Source: an uncultured Flavobacteriales bacterium
GTDB taxonomy: Bacteria; Bacteroidota; Bacteroidia; Flavobacteriales_D; Parvicellaceae
Length of the DNA: 64,000 nt
Direction of reading: 5' to 3'
NCBI GenBank assembly: GCA_943788755.1
Contig: CALSRM010000001.1
Location: 248,001 to 312,000, forward strand
Below the pieces are notes generated by a model, which was not told where the DNA came from, did not search any database, and saw only the letters and a program-made list of their open reading frames with translations. Position 1 is the first letter of the stretch, and each line of letters begins with the position of its first letter. The translations under genes were made by a program, and so were the position numbers. Below, in pieces: positions 1-10,500 of this stretch.

Positions 1-79
1 TTTTGTTTTTATAAATATTTTGGTAGATATTAGTTATGGGGTTTTAGACCCAAGAGTTAGGTTATCATAGATTAGTTGA

Positions 80-826
80 ATGAGAAAAAGAATAGTAGTT
101 GGAAACTGGAAAATGAATATGAACAATAGCGCTGCACATTCGCTATTTCAATCCTTGAATAATGCTGAAATAGTAAGTTCTACAAAAATTATTATTGCAC
201 CACCCTCCGTTTATTTAAGTGGTTTTTCTAGTAATAAGTCTAAAAATATTTATCTGGCAGCTCAAAATTGTTCAGACAATGAAAATGGTGCTTATACTGG
301 TGAGATTTCTGCTTCTATGTTGTATTCTATTGGAGTCGGATATAGTTTGGTTGGGCATTCTGAAAGAAGGCAATATCAAAATGAATCAGATTTATTATTA
401 AAACAAAAGATTAATGTTCTTATAGAGAATAAGGTCATACCAATCTTTTGTTGTGGAGAAAACTTAGATAAAAGAGAGTCTGGTGATTTCTATAAAGTAA
501 TTCAATCTCAACTAGAAAATTCATTATTCCATTTATCAAATAGTGAAATCAAAGAGGTTGTAATTGCCTATGAACCCGTTTGGGCTATTGGTACAGGCGT
601 TACAGCTTCACCTGGCCAAGCTCAAGAAATTCATGCTTTTATTAGAAGTTTATTGGTTGAGAGGTACTCATTGGAAACTGCAGAGGAGATTTCCATCTTA
701 TATGGAGGGAGTTGCAACGCTTCCAACGCTAAAGAACTCTTTATGAATAAAGACGTGGATGGAGGTTTGATTGGCGGCGCTGCTTTGGATGTAGATTCAT
801 TTTCGGCTATTATCAAATCTTTTTAA
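80..826 (+). CDS. tpiA: Triosephosphate isomerase
   Basis: MRKRIVVGNWKMN N-terminus, GHSERR, AYEPVWAIGTG and YGGS motifs. Confidence 0.98.
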   Translation: MRKRIVVGNWKMNMNNSAAHSLFQSLNNAEIVSSTKIIIAPPSVYLSGFSSNKSKNIYLAAQNCSDNENGAYTGEISASMLYSIGVGYSLVGHSERRQYQNESDLLLKQKINVLIENKVIPIFCCGENLDKRESGDFYKVIQSQLENSLFHLSNSEIKEVVIAYEPVWAIGTGVTASPGQAQEIHAFIRSLLVERYSLETAEEISILYGGSCNASNAKELFMNKDVDGGLIGGAALDVDSFSAIIKSF

Positions 827-844
827 TATAACTAGATTTTATTT

Positions 845-1675
845 ATGGGGTACATTGAAGTTTGCTATAAACTAGAACCACTTTTACCTGCAAGGGAAAT
901 CTTATATGCAGAATTAGGAGATAGGGGCTTTGAAGCTTTCGAAGATACGCTGAATGGAGTTAAAGCATACATAAAGAAAGAGAAGTTCTCTAAATCTTTA
1001 TTGAAAGATTTAAACATACGTAGAATTGAAGGACAAAAGATAGAGGTTGATATAATAACAATAGCAAACCAAAATTGGAATGCCTTATGGGAAAGTAACT
1101 TTGACCCTATTGTAATTAACTCCAATTGTATTATTCGCGCACCTTTTCATGCTGTATCTAAAGTGGAATATGATATAATAATTTCTCCACAAATGTCTTT
1201 TGGAACTGGACATCACGAAACCACTTTCTTAATGTCAAAAGAGTTGTTTTCAATTGATTTGAAAAGCATTGATCTTCTGGATATGGGCAGTGGAACCGGG
1301 GTGCTTGGGATTTTGGCAGAGAAATTGGGAGCAAAACATGTTAAAGCTATAGATATTGAAGAAGGCGCTTTTCTAAATACGATTAATAATTGTAAACTTA
1401 ATAACACCAAAAATATTATTGTTGAAAAAGGTGACTCTAAATTATTGTACGACAGCTTATTTGATGTTATTTTAGCTAATATTAACAAAAATATTCTTTT
1501 GCAAGATATGTCAGTATATTCTAACTGTCTTAAAGTAGAAGGGAAGCTACTCCTGAGTGGTTTTTTTACTACAGATATAGATGAACTGCGAAACGCAGCA
1601 TCTAATAATGGATTGAAGTTTGTTAAAATGCAGGAAAAGAACAACTGGGCAATGCTAATGCTCGAAAAACTTTAA
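845..1675 (+). CDS. prmA: Ribosomal protein L11 methyltransferase
   Basis: SFGTGHHETT and LDMGSGTGVLGILAEKLGA motifs typical of PrmA. Confidence 0.95.
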   Translation: MGYIEVCYKLEPLLPAREILYAELGDRGFEAFEDTLNGVKAYIKKEKFSKSLLKDLNIRRIEGQKIEVDIITIANQNWNALWESNFDPIVINSNCIIRAPFHAVSKVEYDIIISPQMSFGTGHHETTFLMSKELFSIDLKSIDLLDMGSGTGVLGILAEKLGAKHVKAIDIEEGAFLNTINNCKLNNTKNIIVEKGDSKLLYDSLFDVILANINKNILLQDMSVYSNCLKVEGKLLLSGFFTTDIDELRNAASNNGLKFVKMQEKNNWAMLMLEKL

Positions 1676-1677
1676 GT

Positions 1678-4600
1678 ATGAACAAGCTACTTATAATACT
1701 CTTCTATTTTTTTTTGAGCACTGCCATATTTTCACAATATCATAATTTCACGTCTGAACCTGAGGCATATTTTAAAGATGCAGAATCTTATTTGGCTTTC
1801 GTAAACAAATCTGATGCTAAAGAATTTATGAAAGAGTTCGAGCCGGTTTGGCTTGGGACTGAATTGATCCCAGAGCAGAGGGCTCAAGTATATACAACTT
1901 CAAATTTAATGTCTGAAAAGAAGTTGAAACCATATCCTGATTTTAAGAACTATTTATCAGCAATAATGAATTTCGTTAGTTCTGGTAAAACAAATGATGA
2001 TTTTAATGCTTGGCATGAAACCTTAATAGCTGTATTGGATGGTAATAATAAAAAGCGAACCTCTAAATATTTAGAAACTTGTAATAATTTGTTTGATGGA
2101 AATGTTATATTTAAATCAAGTTCAACTACTTGGAAATCAAGTGGTAATAGGTTTAAGTTCACCTACGATAAAGAGCCGGTAATTGTATTTGAAGAAATGA
2201 ATTTGAAATGCTATTCTAAAAACGATAGTTCAGTATTGTATAATACGAAGGGAGTCTATTTTCCTATGACATCCACTTGGTTAGGCGAAAATGGGAGTGT
2301 AACTTGGGAAAGAGCAGGTTTAGAAAAGGAAGAAGTATATGCAGATGTTAAAGGTTATAAGATTAGTATGAAAAGTGCTGGTTTCACTGCAGATTCTGTT
2401 TTGTTTTACAGTAAGTATTTTGAAAATCCTATTCTAGGGAAGGTTTCAGAAAATGTTTTATCAAATAGGGGTATAGAGAAAGTAACTTATCCCAATTTTG
2501 AGTCGTACGATAAACGTTTATTGATTAAAAACATTTTCGAAGATGTTGATTACGAAGGGGGATTTACTATTAGAGGGCAAAACCTGCTTGGCGCAGGTAC
2601 AAATGAAGAGTTAGCAAAAGTAATATTCCACTATAAAGATAAAGAATTTATAATTTCAGAATCTATTATATTTACTATCAATGCTGATAATATTACAGCT
2701 GAAAGAGCAAAAATTAAACTTTTTATAGAAGAAGATTCTATAACACATCCTGGTATCTCATTCACATATAATAATAATTCGAAACAATTAGGGCTTGTAA
2801 AAGGGGGGCAAGGTATTTCAATTTCACCCTATCACAATTCATACCATAAGTTAGATATGTATTTTGAAGCTTTGACCTGGAAAGTAGGTGATCCCGTAAT
2901 TGAATTTGGAGCTCTATACGGAAGTTCTGATACCGCTGCTAATTTCGAATCATTCAATTTTTACGACCGAGGAATGTATGATCGATTGAGTGGTTTAGGT
3001 AATAACCCACTGGTAATGTTTAAAATACATGCTAATAAAATGCAATCTGATATATTAGAAGTTTCTGATTTGGCTACAGCAATGAGAAAAACAGTTTCGG
3101 GCTTGGAACCATTGCTTTATGAATTAACTATATTAGGTTTTATTTCATACGACCAAGAAAAGAAACTAGTCTACATTAAAGAAAAACTTTATCATTACAT
3201 TGATGCTAGAAAAATGAAACGGGATTATGATGTTTTGGATATTGCGTCAGAATCTCAAAAAAATGCGTCCTTGAATTTGACAACTAATGATTTATTAATT
3301 AGAGGAGTCAGAAAAGCAACTTTAAGTGATGTGCAATATGTTAAAATTTTCCCAAAAGATAGAGAACTGATAGTTAAAAAGAATCGGAATATTCAATTTG
3401 CAGGGATTATTAATGCAGGAAGAACAGAGTATTTTGGTAAAAACTTCATGTTTAATTATAATGATTTTAAATTGAACTTGATTGAGTGCGACTCGATGAG
3501 AGTCCGGGTGAGAAACCTGGAAAATCCTTATGGCAGGCCACAAAGATTGTTCTCTACTATCGAAGGAGTAAGGGGTGAAATCGAAATTGATGCTGCTAGT
3601 AATAAGTCAGGAACCGATACCTCAAAACATGAATACCCCATATTAAATTGCACTAAAAAGACATATGTTTTTTATGATAAAGATAATATTCAAAAAGGCG
3701 CATATAAGCGAGATGTATTTAAATTTATTCTAGAGCCTTTCGTTATGGATAGTTTGGATAACTTTTCGAATCAAGGGTTGGCATTTGATGGGACATTTAT
3801 ATCAGCAGGTATATTCCCGGAATTTGAAGAGAAATTGCGATTACAAAAAGATTATTCATTAGGTTTTATTAGAGAAACACCTAGCGATGGATTCAAGATA
3901 TATGGAGATCAAGCCACTTATGATAATCAGATTAGATTAAGTAATAAGGGTCTTCAAGGTACAGGGGAAATAAATTTCTTAACTTCTCATGCGGTGTCTA
4001 ATGAAATAACATTTCTTCCAAAAACAGTTAAAGCCCTTGCTCAAGAGTATACAAATACAAGACAAGAAGCTGTTGGTGAATTGCCAGAGGTTCCATTAGT
4101 TAAAGGAGTTGACGTGGAAGTTGTTTATATACCAAAAGAGAAAGTTCTTTATGCTGAAAGTAAAGAAAGTCACCTAGTTTTCTTTGATAATAAAGATGCG
4201 GAATTAGAAGGTATATTAGCATTGCGTCCTGAGGGAATGACAGGAGAGGGAACTATGTTTTTTGGTAAAGCAACAATGCTTTCTTATGGATATGGTTACG
4301 GATTGAATGTAATCGATGCAGATACTGCAGAATTTAAAGTTTTGACTGCGGATTTGGCCGCTACATCATTTAAAACAGTAGATGTTAACGCACATGTGGA
4401 TTTCGTGTCAAGATCGGGAGAGTTTAAATCAAATAAGGGGTCTTCTGCGGTTGAGTTTCCAGAAAATCAATATATCTGTTATATGAATGTATTCAAATGG
4501 GAAATGGAATCTGGCGATATAGACATGGAGTCCAGTGATCAGAGTGTAACAACAATTGATTCAGATTTAGAATTAACAGGCTCCAATTTCTTCTCTACGC

Positions 4601-6099
4601 ATCCAGATCAAGACTCACTTGAGTTCAAATCGCCAAAGGCTAGTTTTGATACAAAGAAGAAGAAATTGATATGCGATAAAATTATTTATATAAATATTGC
4701 TGATGCTAAAATACACCCAGATTCAGGAAGGATTATTATTCACAAGAAGGCTAAGATGGAAACATTGAAAAATGCAATAATAATAGCCAATAATATTACG
4801 AGATATCATGAGATATTTGATGGGACGGTTGAAATAAAAGCAAAAAATGATTACACGGCTTCTGGGTTTTATAACTATGTAGATGAGGTGAAAAATGAGC
4901 AGAAGATATACTTTTCAAATATTCATCCAGATACAACGCATCAAACTTATGCAAAAGGAACGATTGATGATCAAGCTGGGTTTAAGTTGAGTCCTCAATT
5001 TGAATATAATGGCGAAGTGGAGATGTTCGCTGCTTTTAAAGAACTTACTTTTAAAGGAGAGACCAGAATAGCTCATGATTGTGAAGGCTTGGAAAGAAGT
5101 TGGATGAGTTTTGAAGCTGCATTAGATCCTGCAGATATTTTCATTCCAGTAGCAAAAGAATTGACTGATATTGAAGGAAATCCAATAGGGGCTGGTCTTG
5201 TCATGAATAATGATTCTATTGCATTGTATTCAACTTTCCTGTCTAAAAAAGCTAAAAAGACACATATCGACGTAATGACAGCTGATGGGTTTTTACACTA
5301 CGATAAAAACAGGAAAGAGTATCAGATATCTAATATGGATAAATTGAAAGAAAAGTCTTTGCCGGGTAAATATGTAAGTTTAAATGTAGAAAGCTGCAAG
5401 CTTCAAGGGGATGGTGAATTTAATTTTGGAGTAAACCTAGATCAGGTGGAACTGCTTTCGATTGGTGAGATAGATTATAACCCTATTAAAGCTGAATTAA
5501 CAATTAAATCGAGTGTCTCGGTAAAATTTCCATTTAATAACCTTGCATTGGAAAAAATGGCAAAACATATTTCGGAATATCCCGGTTTATCGGCATTAGA
5601 TTTAGATAACTCAACTTATGAGAAATCTTTGAGAGAGCAAGTAGATCTCGAAGTAGCAGATAAAATTGTGTCTGATTTAACTATTCATGGAAAAGTGAAG
5701 AAATTCCCTGAAGCATTAGAAACTCAAATCAACCTAGCAGATATACGATTTAAATGGGAGGCAAGTAGAAAAGCTTATGTTAGCTATAGTGATATTGGAA
5801 TAGCTAATTTGGATAAAAAACAAGTTTTCAAATACGTTAGAGGGAAAGTGGTAATCTATAAAGGAAGGACAGGGGATAAGATCAGTATATTCCTCCAAAT
5901 GGATGAAAATAATTTTTATTACTTCAGCTATACACGCGGCCTAATGAGTGTCTATTCTACAAATGAAGATTTTAATGCAGTTATTTTGGAAACAAAAAAG
6001 GAGAAAACTAAGTTCAAAGGAGCTAAAGGAATAGAAGATTACACGTTTCAACTATCTACGAAAACCAAAGCAGTTGGATTTAGACGTAGCTTTGATTAA
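1678..6099 (+). CDS. Large secreted/periplasmic beta-rich hypothetical protein
   Basis: 1473-aa ORF with N-terminal signal peptide (MNKLLIILFYFFLSTAIFSQ), starting 2 nt after the prmA stop; no family recognised. Confidence 0.85.
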   Translation: MNKLLIILFYFFLSTAIFSQYHNFTSEPEAYFKDAESYLAFVNKSDAKEFMKEFEPVWLGTELIPEQRAQVYTTSNLMSEKKLKPYPDFKNYLSAIMNFVSSGKTNDDFNAWHETLIAVLDGNNKKRTSKYLETCNNLFDGNVIFKSSSTTWKSSGNRFKFTYDKEPVIVFEEMNLKCYSKNDSSVLYNTKGVYFPMTSTWLGENGSVTWERAGLEKEEVYADVKGYKISMKSAGFTADSVLFYSKYFENPILGKVSENVLSNRGIEKVTYPNFESYDKRLLIKNIFEDVDYEGGFTIRGQNLLGAGTNEELAKVIFHYKDKEFIISESIIFTINADNITAERAKIKLFIEEDSITHPGISFTYNNNSKQLGLVKGGQGISISPYHNSYHKLDMYFEALTWKVGDPVIEFGALYGSSDTAANFESFNFYDRGMYDRLSGLGNNPLVMFKIHANKMQSDILEVSDLATAMRKTVSGLEPLLYELTILGFISYDQEKKLVYIKEKLYHYIDARKMKRDYDVLDIASESQKNASLNLTTNDLLIRGVRKATLSDVQYVKIFPKDRELIVKKNRNIQFAGIINAGRTEYFGKNFMFNYNDFKLNLIECDSMRVRVRNLENPYGRPQRLFSTIEGVRGEIEIDAASNKSGTDTSKHEYPILNCTKKTYVFYDKDNIQKGAYKRDVFKFILEPFVMDSLDNFSNQGLAFDGTFISAGIFPEFEEKLRLQKDYSLGFIRETPSDGFKIYGDQATYDNQIRLSNKGLQGTGEINFLTSHAVSNEITFLPKTVKALAQEYTNTRQEAVGELPEVPLVKGVDVEVVYIPKEKVLYAESKESHLVFFDNKDAELEGILALRPEGMTGEGTMFFGKATMLSYGYGYGLNVIDADTAEFKVLTADLAATSFKTVDVNAHVDFVSRSGEFKSNKGSSAVEFPENQYICYMNVFKWEMESGDIDMESSDQSVTTIDSDLELTGSNFFSTHPDQDSLEFKSPKASFDTKKKKLICDKIIYINIADAKIHPDSGRIIIHKKAKMETLKNAIIIANNITRYHEIFDGTVEIKAKNDYTASGFYNYVDEVKNEQKIYFSNIHPDTTHQTYAKGTIDDQAGFKLSPQFEYNGEVEMFAAFKELTFKGETRIAHDCEGLERSWMSFEAALDPADIFIPVAKELTDIEGNPIGAGLVMNNDSIALYSTFLSKKAKKTHIDVMTADGFLHYDKNRKEYQISNMDKLKEKSLPGKYVSLNVESCKLQGDGEFNFGVNLDQVELLSIGEIDYNPIKAELTIKSSVSVKFPFNNLALEKMAKHISEYPGLSALDLDNSTYEKSLREQVDLEVADKIVSDLTIHGKVKKFPEALETQINLADIRFKWEASRKAYVSYSDIGIANLDKKQVFKYVRGKVVIYKGRTGDKISIFLQMDENNFYYFSYTRGLMSVYSTNEDFNAVILETKKEKTKFKGAKGIEDYTFQLSTKTKAVGFRRSFD

Positions 6100-6114
6100 T
6101 ATTTTAGCAATATT

Positions 6115-6759
6115 ATGGAAGAAATTATTTCATATAATAATGTATTAGCAATTGTGTTGGCCTACTTAATTGGATCGGTGCCATCAGCGGTATGGGTGAG
6201 TAAGTGGTTCTTCGGTGTTGATGTAAGGGACCATGGAAGTAAAAATGCAGGTGCAACCAATACGTTTAGAGTAATTGGAAAAAGGGCAGGGTTTCCCGTG
6301 CTATTTTTCGATATCTTAAAAGGCTGGGGTGCTGTAAAAGGTTTCTCGTACCTATTTACGACTTATGAATTAGGGTCAAATCAATTTGTAAATCTACAGT
6401 TAGCAATTGGTATGGCAGCAGTTTTTGGCCATGTTTTCCCAATTTATGCTAGATTTAAGGGAGGTAAAGGCGTTGCTACTCTATTAGGGATTGTGTTAGC
6501 AATTAATTTTCCGGCTGCTGCAGTAAGTTTTGTTATCTTTTTATTTACCTATTTAATTAGCCAGTACGTATCCTTAGGGGCTATAATGGCAGCTTTCTTT
6601 TTCCCATTTATCACTATTTTTGTGTTTAAAGCGCAAACTCCTTCGTTAATCTACTTTTCAATTATTATTTCGATCATGGTTATATTAACGCATAGAAAAA
6701 ATATAGAGCGATTATTGAAAAGGGAAGAGAATAAAATGCCAATTAAAGGTAATAAATAG
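6115..6759 (+). CDS. plsY: Glycerol-3-phosphate acyltransferase PlsY
   Basis: AYLIGSVPSAVWVSKWFFGVDVRDHGSKNAGATNTFRVIG and GHVFPIYARFKGGKGVAT motifs. Confidence 0.96.
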   Translation: MEEIISYNNVLAIVLAYLIGSVPSAVWVSKWFFGVDVRDHGSKNAGATNTFRVIGKRAGFPVLFFDILKGWGAVKGFSYLFTTYELGSNQFVNLQLAIGMAAVFGHVFPIYARFKGGKGVATLLGIVLAINFPAAAVSFVIFLFTYLISQYVSLGAIMAAFFFPFITIFVFKAQTPSLIYFSIIISIMVILTHRKNIERLLKREENKMPIKGNK

Positions 6760-6802
6760 GTATGAACGTATTGGTGCAATAGGTTTACTTAATAAGTGCA
6801 AT

Positions 6803-7555
6803 TTGAAAGTAAGTATTACATATTGGTTTATAATAACGCTATTCGTTTTACTAACATCTGTTGGGTTTTCTCAGCAAGTCTTTGAGAATGATAAAGAACG
6901 ATTAGCTTATGCAAATGAGCAATTTGATCAAGGAAACTATGGGGAAGCGAAACCGCAGATGTCTCACTTTCTAGGAAAAGATCCTAAAAGCACGGAATTC
7001 AATTTAAAATTTGGAGTTTGTCTTCTTTTTACCGACGAAGATAAATCTGAAAGTGTCAAGTATTTAAGGTACTCGGCTACAAAAGGAGGCAAGGAGTCCC
7101 GTGCTACTTTCTTTTTAGGTAAAGCCTACCACTTAACCTATCGATTTAACGAAGCTTTAATAGAATATGAAAAATTTAAGCAATATGGTGAAAGTGATGA
7201 TAAAAATGATTTGCAGGTTGACCTGCATATTAATATGGCTAAAAACGGTAAAAATCTTCTAAGGAATTTAACCGAACTGGTTGTAGAGGAAAAAAAGGTA
7301 TCAAGCTACCCAAGATTTCAATATTCGTATGATTTAAGTCAAATAGGGGGTAAAATATTAGTTACAGATGAATTTCAATCTAAATTAGATAAAAAGAAAG
7401 ATTATCGATCACTTGTCTACTTTCCCGCAAAAAATCAAAATGTGATTTTTTATTCAAGTTATGGTAAAGATGGTGAAAATGGATTAGACCTTTATAAAGT
7501 CAGAAGGTTGCAAATGGAGAATGGTCAAATGCGCAGATATTGCCAGCTCATATAA
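6803..7555 (+). CDS. N-terminal fragment of frameshifted TPR/PD40 protein
   Basis: Signal peptide plus TPR-like region similar to the paralog at 15175-16716; real frame leaves this ORF at about 7510. Confidence 0.8.
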   Translation: MKVSITYWFIITLFVLLTSVGFSQQVFENDKERLAYANEQFDQGNYGEAKPQMSHFLGKDPKSTEFNLKFGVCLLFTDEDKSESVKYLRYSATKGGKESRATFFLGKAYHLTYRFNEALIEYEKFKQYGESDDKNDLQVDLHINMAKNGKNLLRNLTELVVEEKKVSSYPRFQYSYDLSQIGGKILVTDEFQSKLDKKKDYRSLVYFPAKNQNVIFYSSYGKDGENGLDLYKVRRLQMENGQMRRYCQLI

Positions 7556-10500
7556 ATACTCCTTATGATGATTCATATGGTTTTTTGCATTCAGATGGGG
7601 TTACTTTTTATTTCTGTTCCAAAGGACATTCTAGTATGGGAGGTTATGATGTCTTTAAAAGTAGCTACGATATGGAATCTAATACATTTGGGGATCCTGT
7701 CAACCTAGATTACAAAATTAACACTCCAGATGATGACATAATGTACGTTGTGGACTCACTTAATGAAAATGCATATTTCGCATCTGCAAGGGCTGCTAAA
7801 GGCGGTTATTTGGATGTGTATAAGGTGAGAGTACAAACTTTTCCGATGTTGAATGTAATTCTCGCAGGAGAGTTCATTAATCAAATAAATGCAGCTGATG
7901 ATAAAGCTTCTATAAAAGTAGAGAACTCTGCTACAGGATTTATGGAAGGAGAGTTCTTTCCAAATTCGGAAGGTAAGTATGTTATTGTTTTACCAAAACC
8001 TGGGAAATATAAATTAATAGTTGAGACGCCTGAAAGTGAAAAGATTCATTCCGGTATAGTAGATATACCAGCTCAAAAAACATTAAAACCTTTAAAACAA
8101 GAAGTTTTATTGGTAAATAAAAATGGTTTAGAGCAATTAATAATTAGGAACTTGTTTGATGAAGAAGTGGAAGATGCTGCTGGTATTCTAGCTCAAGTTA
8201 TTAATGGTTTGTCTGATCCTGCTATAAACTTAGATGAATTCCCAGATTCATTATTTATCAATCAAAACGATGTGTTAAACGATGTGATAGATGTGCATGT
8301 AACCACAGATGATTTGATGGGTCTAATTTCTGAAATGGTGGAAGAAGACAGAAAAGAAGTTGCTGAAATTGAAAACAAGATGAATGCTGCTTATTCTATT
8401 GCTAAAAAGAATAATGCTTCTGCAAAATTATCTATTGAGGAAGCAGAACTTTTATTAGGGGAAGTTAGTTCAATTTCGAATTTGGTTGAGAAAGAAAGAA
8501 AAATTCAGGAAGCTGAAGGTTTACTAAAACTGTCTAAAGAGCAAAATCAAAAAGCGATGGCAACTCTAGAGTTGGCGAATAACCTTCAAGTAGAATTAGA
8601 TCTGTTAAATAAAGATTTAGAAGAAGAAGCTGTAATTGCTTTGGAAATAGAGGCTGCGTTAAATGAAGAGTCGCATGAAGTTGCTGTGGAGGAATTGAGT
8701 AAGGTTCAACAGCATATCACCGATATTGTTACAAGAAATCACGATGACGTGCATGAGAGAAATGCTTATGAACATATGTTGGAGTTAGCAAGAGTAAAGC
8801 AAGCTGAAGCAGATGATGAATTAGCTGAAGCGTTAAGGTATGGAGATGAAGAAGAAGCTATTAAGAATAAGATTAAAAACCTTACTGATCAAAAGTCTAA
8901 AACAAAAAAACAAAAAGATAAAGCTTCGGTTCAAGCTCAAATAGATGCTTTAGATGAAGAATTAAAAATGGCATTACAATTTTCTGCTGAATCATTTGCT
9001 AAAAAGGAAGAATTTCAAAAGGAAGCTACTGCATTAAGCTATCAAGCAGAATTAATGAATAGTCTTTCTACTGATATATTAGACTCTGATTTGACTTTCA
9101 CGGAACGGGAAAGGATCCAAATTCAAACCTCTATTAATTCTGTAGGAAGTGATATTAATAGTAATGAAAATTCGCTTGCACATCTTTCCGAACCTGCAGA
9201 ATCTTCCTCGGAGATTGCCAATGTAGAAGGTGAAACAGTGAATGAAATTATTGACAACACTGCCGCTTATCAAGATTATGTGGATGAGATTTCAGATGCG
9301 TCTGAAATTGATGATGCTATTGATAAGGCTAAAAAGGAAAATGAAATTAATCAAAACTGGATAGCTATCTTGGATGAAGATATTCAAAGGGCTCAGAATG
9401 CTGCTTTTGATGAAAATGATGATGAAAAAAAGCGAAAACTTGAAAATACAGTTGCGGCTTTATTGGTTTTAAAAGATGAAAAAGAATATTTGATTGAACA
9501 GAACAATAGGGTTATTGATTCTGGAACCAAATCAGAGAACGTTTTAGATGATTATTCTTATTATGAAAACAAATTATCTGAAACAAATAACATTTCAGAT
9601 CCAATTGAAAAGGCGCAAAAAGAAAATAAAATTAATAATGAAATAATTGTATCTGTTGACGAAAGCATTCAAGATGCTAAAGATCAATTGGTTCTAGAAG
9701 AGGATAATGATAAGAGAGCACAGCTAGAGAGTGATATAGAGAAATTAACAGACTATCGAAGTGAAGCTGTAGAGAAAATAGCAAATAATGAGTTAATAAT
9801 TGATGAGGTAGCTATTGTAGTAGAAACTGAAACAATGGATGTAAATTCAAACCAAATCAAATACGATGCTTACCAAGATAAAAAGGATGAATCATCTAGT
9901 ATTTCAGATCCGGTTGAAAGAGCCGAATCGGAAAATCAAATTAATGATTTATGGTTGGCTGATTTGAAAGCAGATGCTCAAGATATTAAAGACAGGATGG
10001 ATAGCGAAGAAGATCCTGCAAAAGAGTTAGAACTGCTTATGGGCATGAATAATATCTTTAAAGAGATGAGTGTAGTTGAAGCAGATATTAAAAAGAACGA
10101 TGAAATAATGAGTAATGCTGATGTTTTGGCAAGCGAAACTAATTTAGAAAATACGGATAGTTACAAAACGCTTGTTTATGAGTTGGATAATGAAGTTGTG
10201 GAGGAGAATGATTTTGAAAAGGCGTATTCAACAGAAAAAACATTTAATAATAGTGAAGCTCAAGAGAAGGTGAATAATATTGAAGAGAAGATAGATGAAA
10301 TAACAATTAAAGAACAGGAAATTGCTTCACTTGAAAATGACTTGTTAGGTTCTCTGTCGGATAAGAAAAAATCAAAAATTCAATCAAAAATAGAAGAGAA
10401 AAAGAAAGAAATATACATATTAGAAGAAGATGTTTCAGTGGAGTTGGCTGTTGCTAATGATATTGAGAAAAATGACAATAGGAATAAAATTAATGAATTA

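Noticed and set aside
219-401. Short overlapping plus-strand ORFs in tpiA (219-401, 564-746)
   Set aside because: Out-of-frame shadows of a clear tpiA coding sequence.
7505-7560. Programmed -1 ribosomal frameshift in the PD40/SPOR gene
   Set aside because: No X-XXY-YYZ slippery heptamer at the junction (AGGTTGCAAATGG) and a single missing G fully explains the shift.
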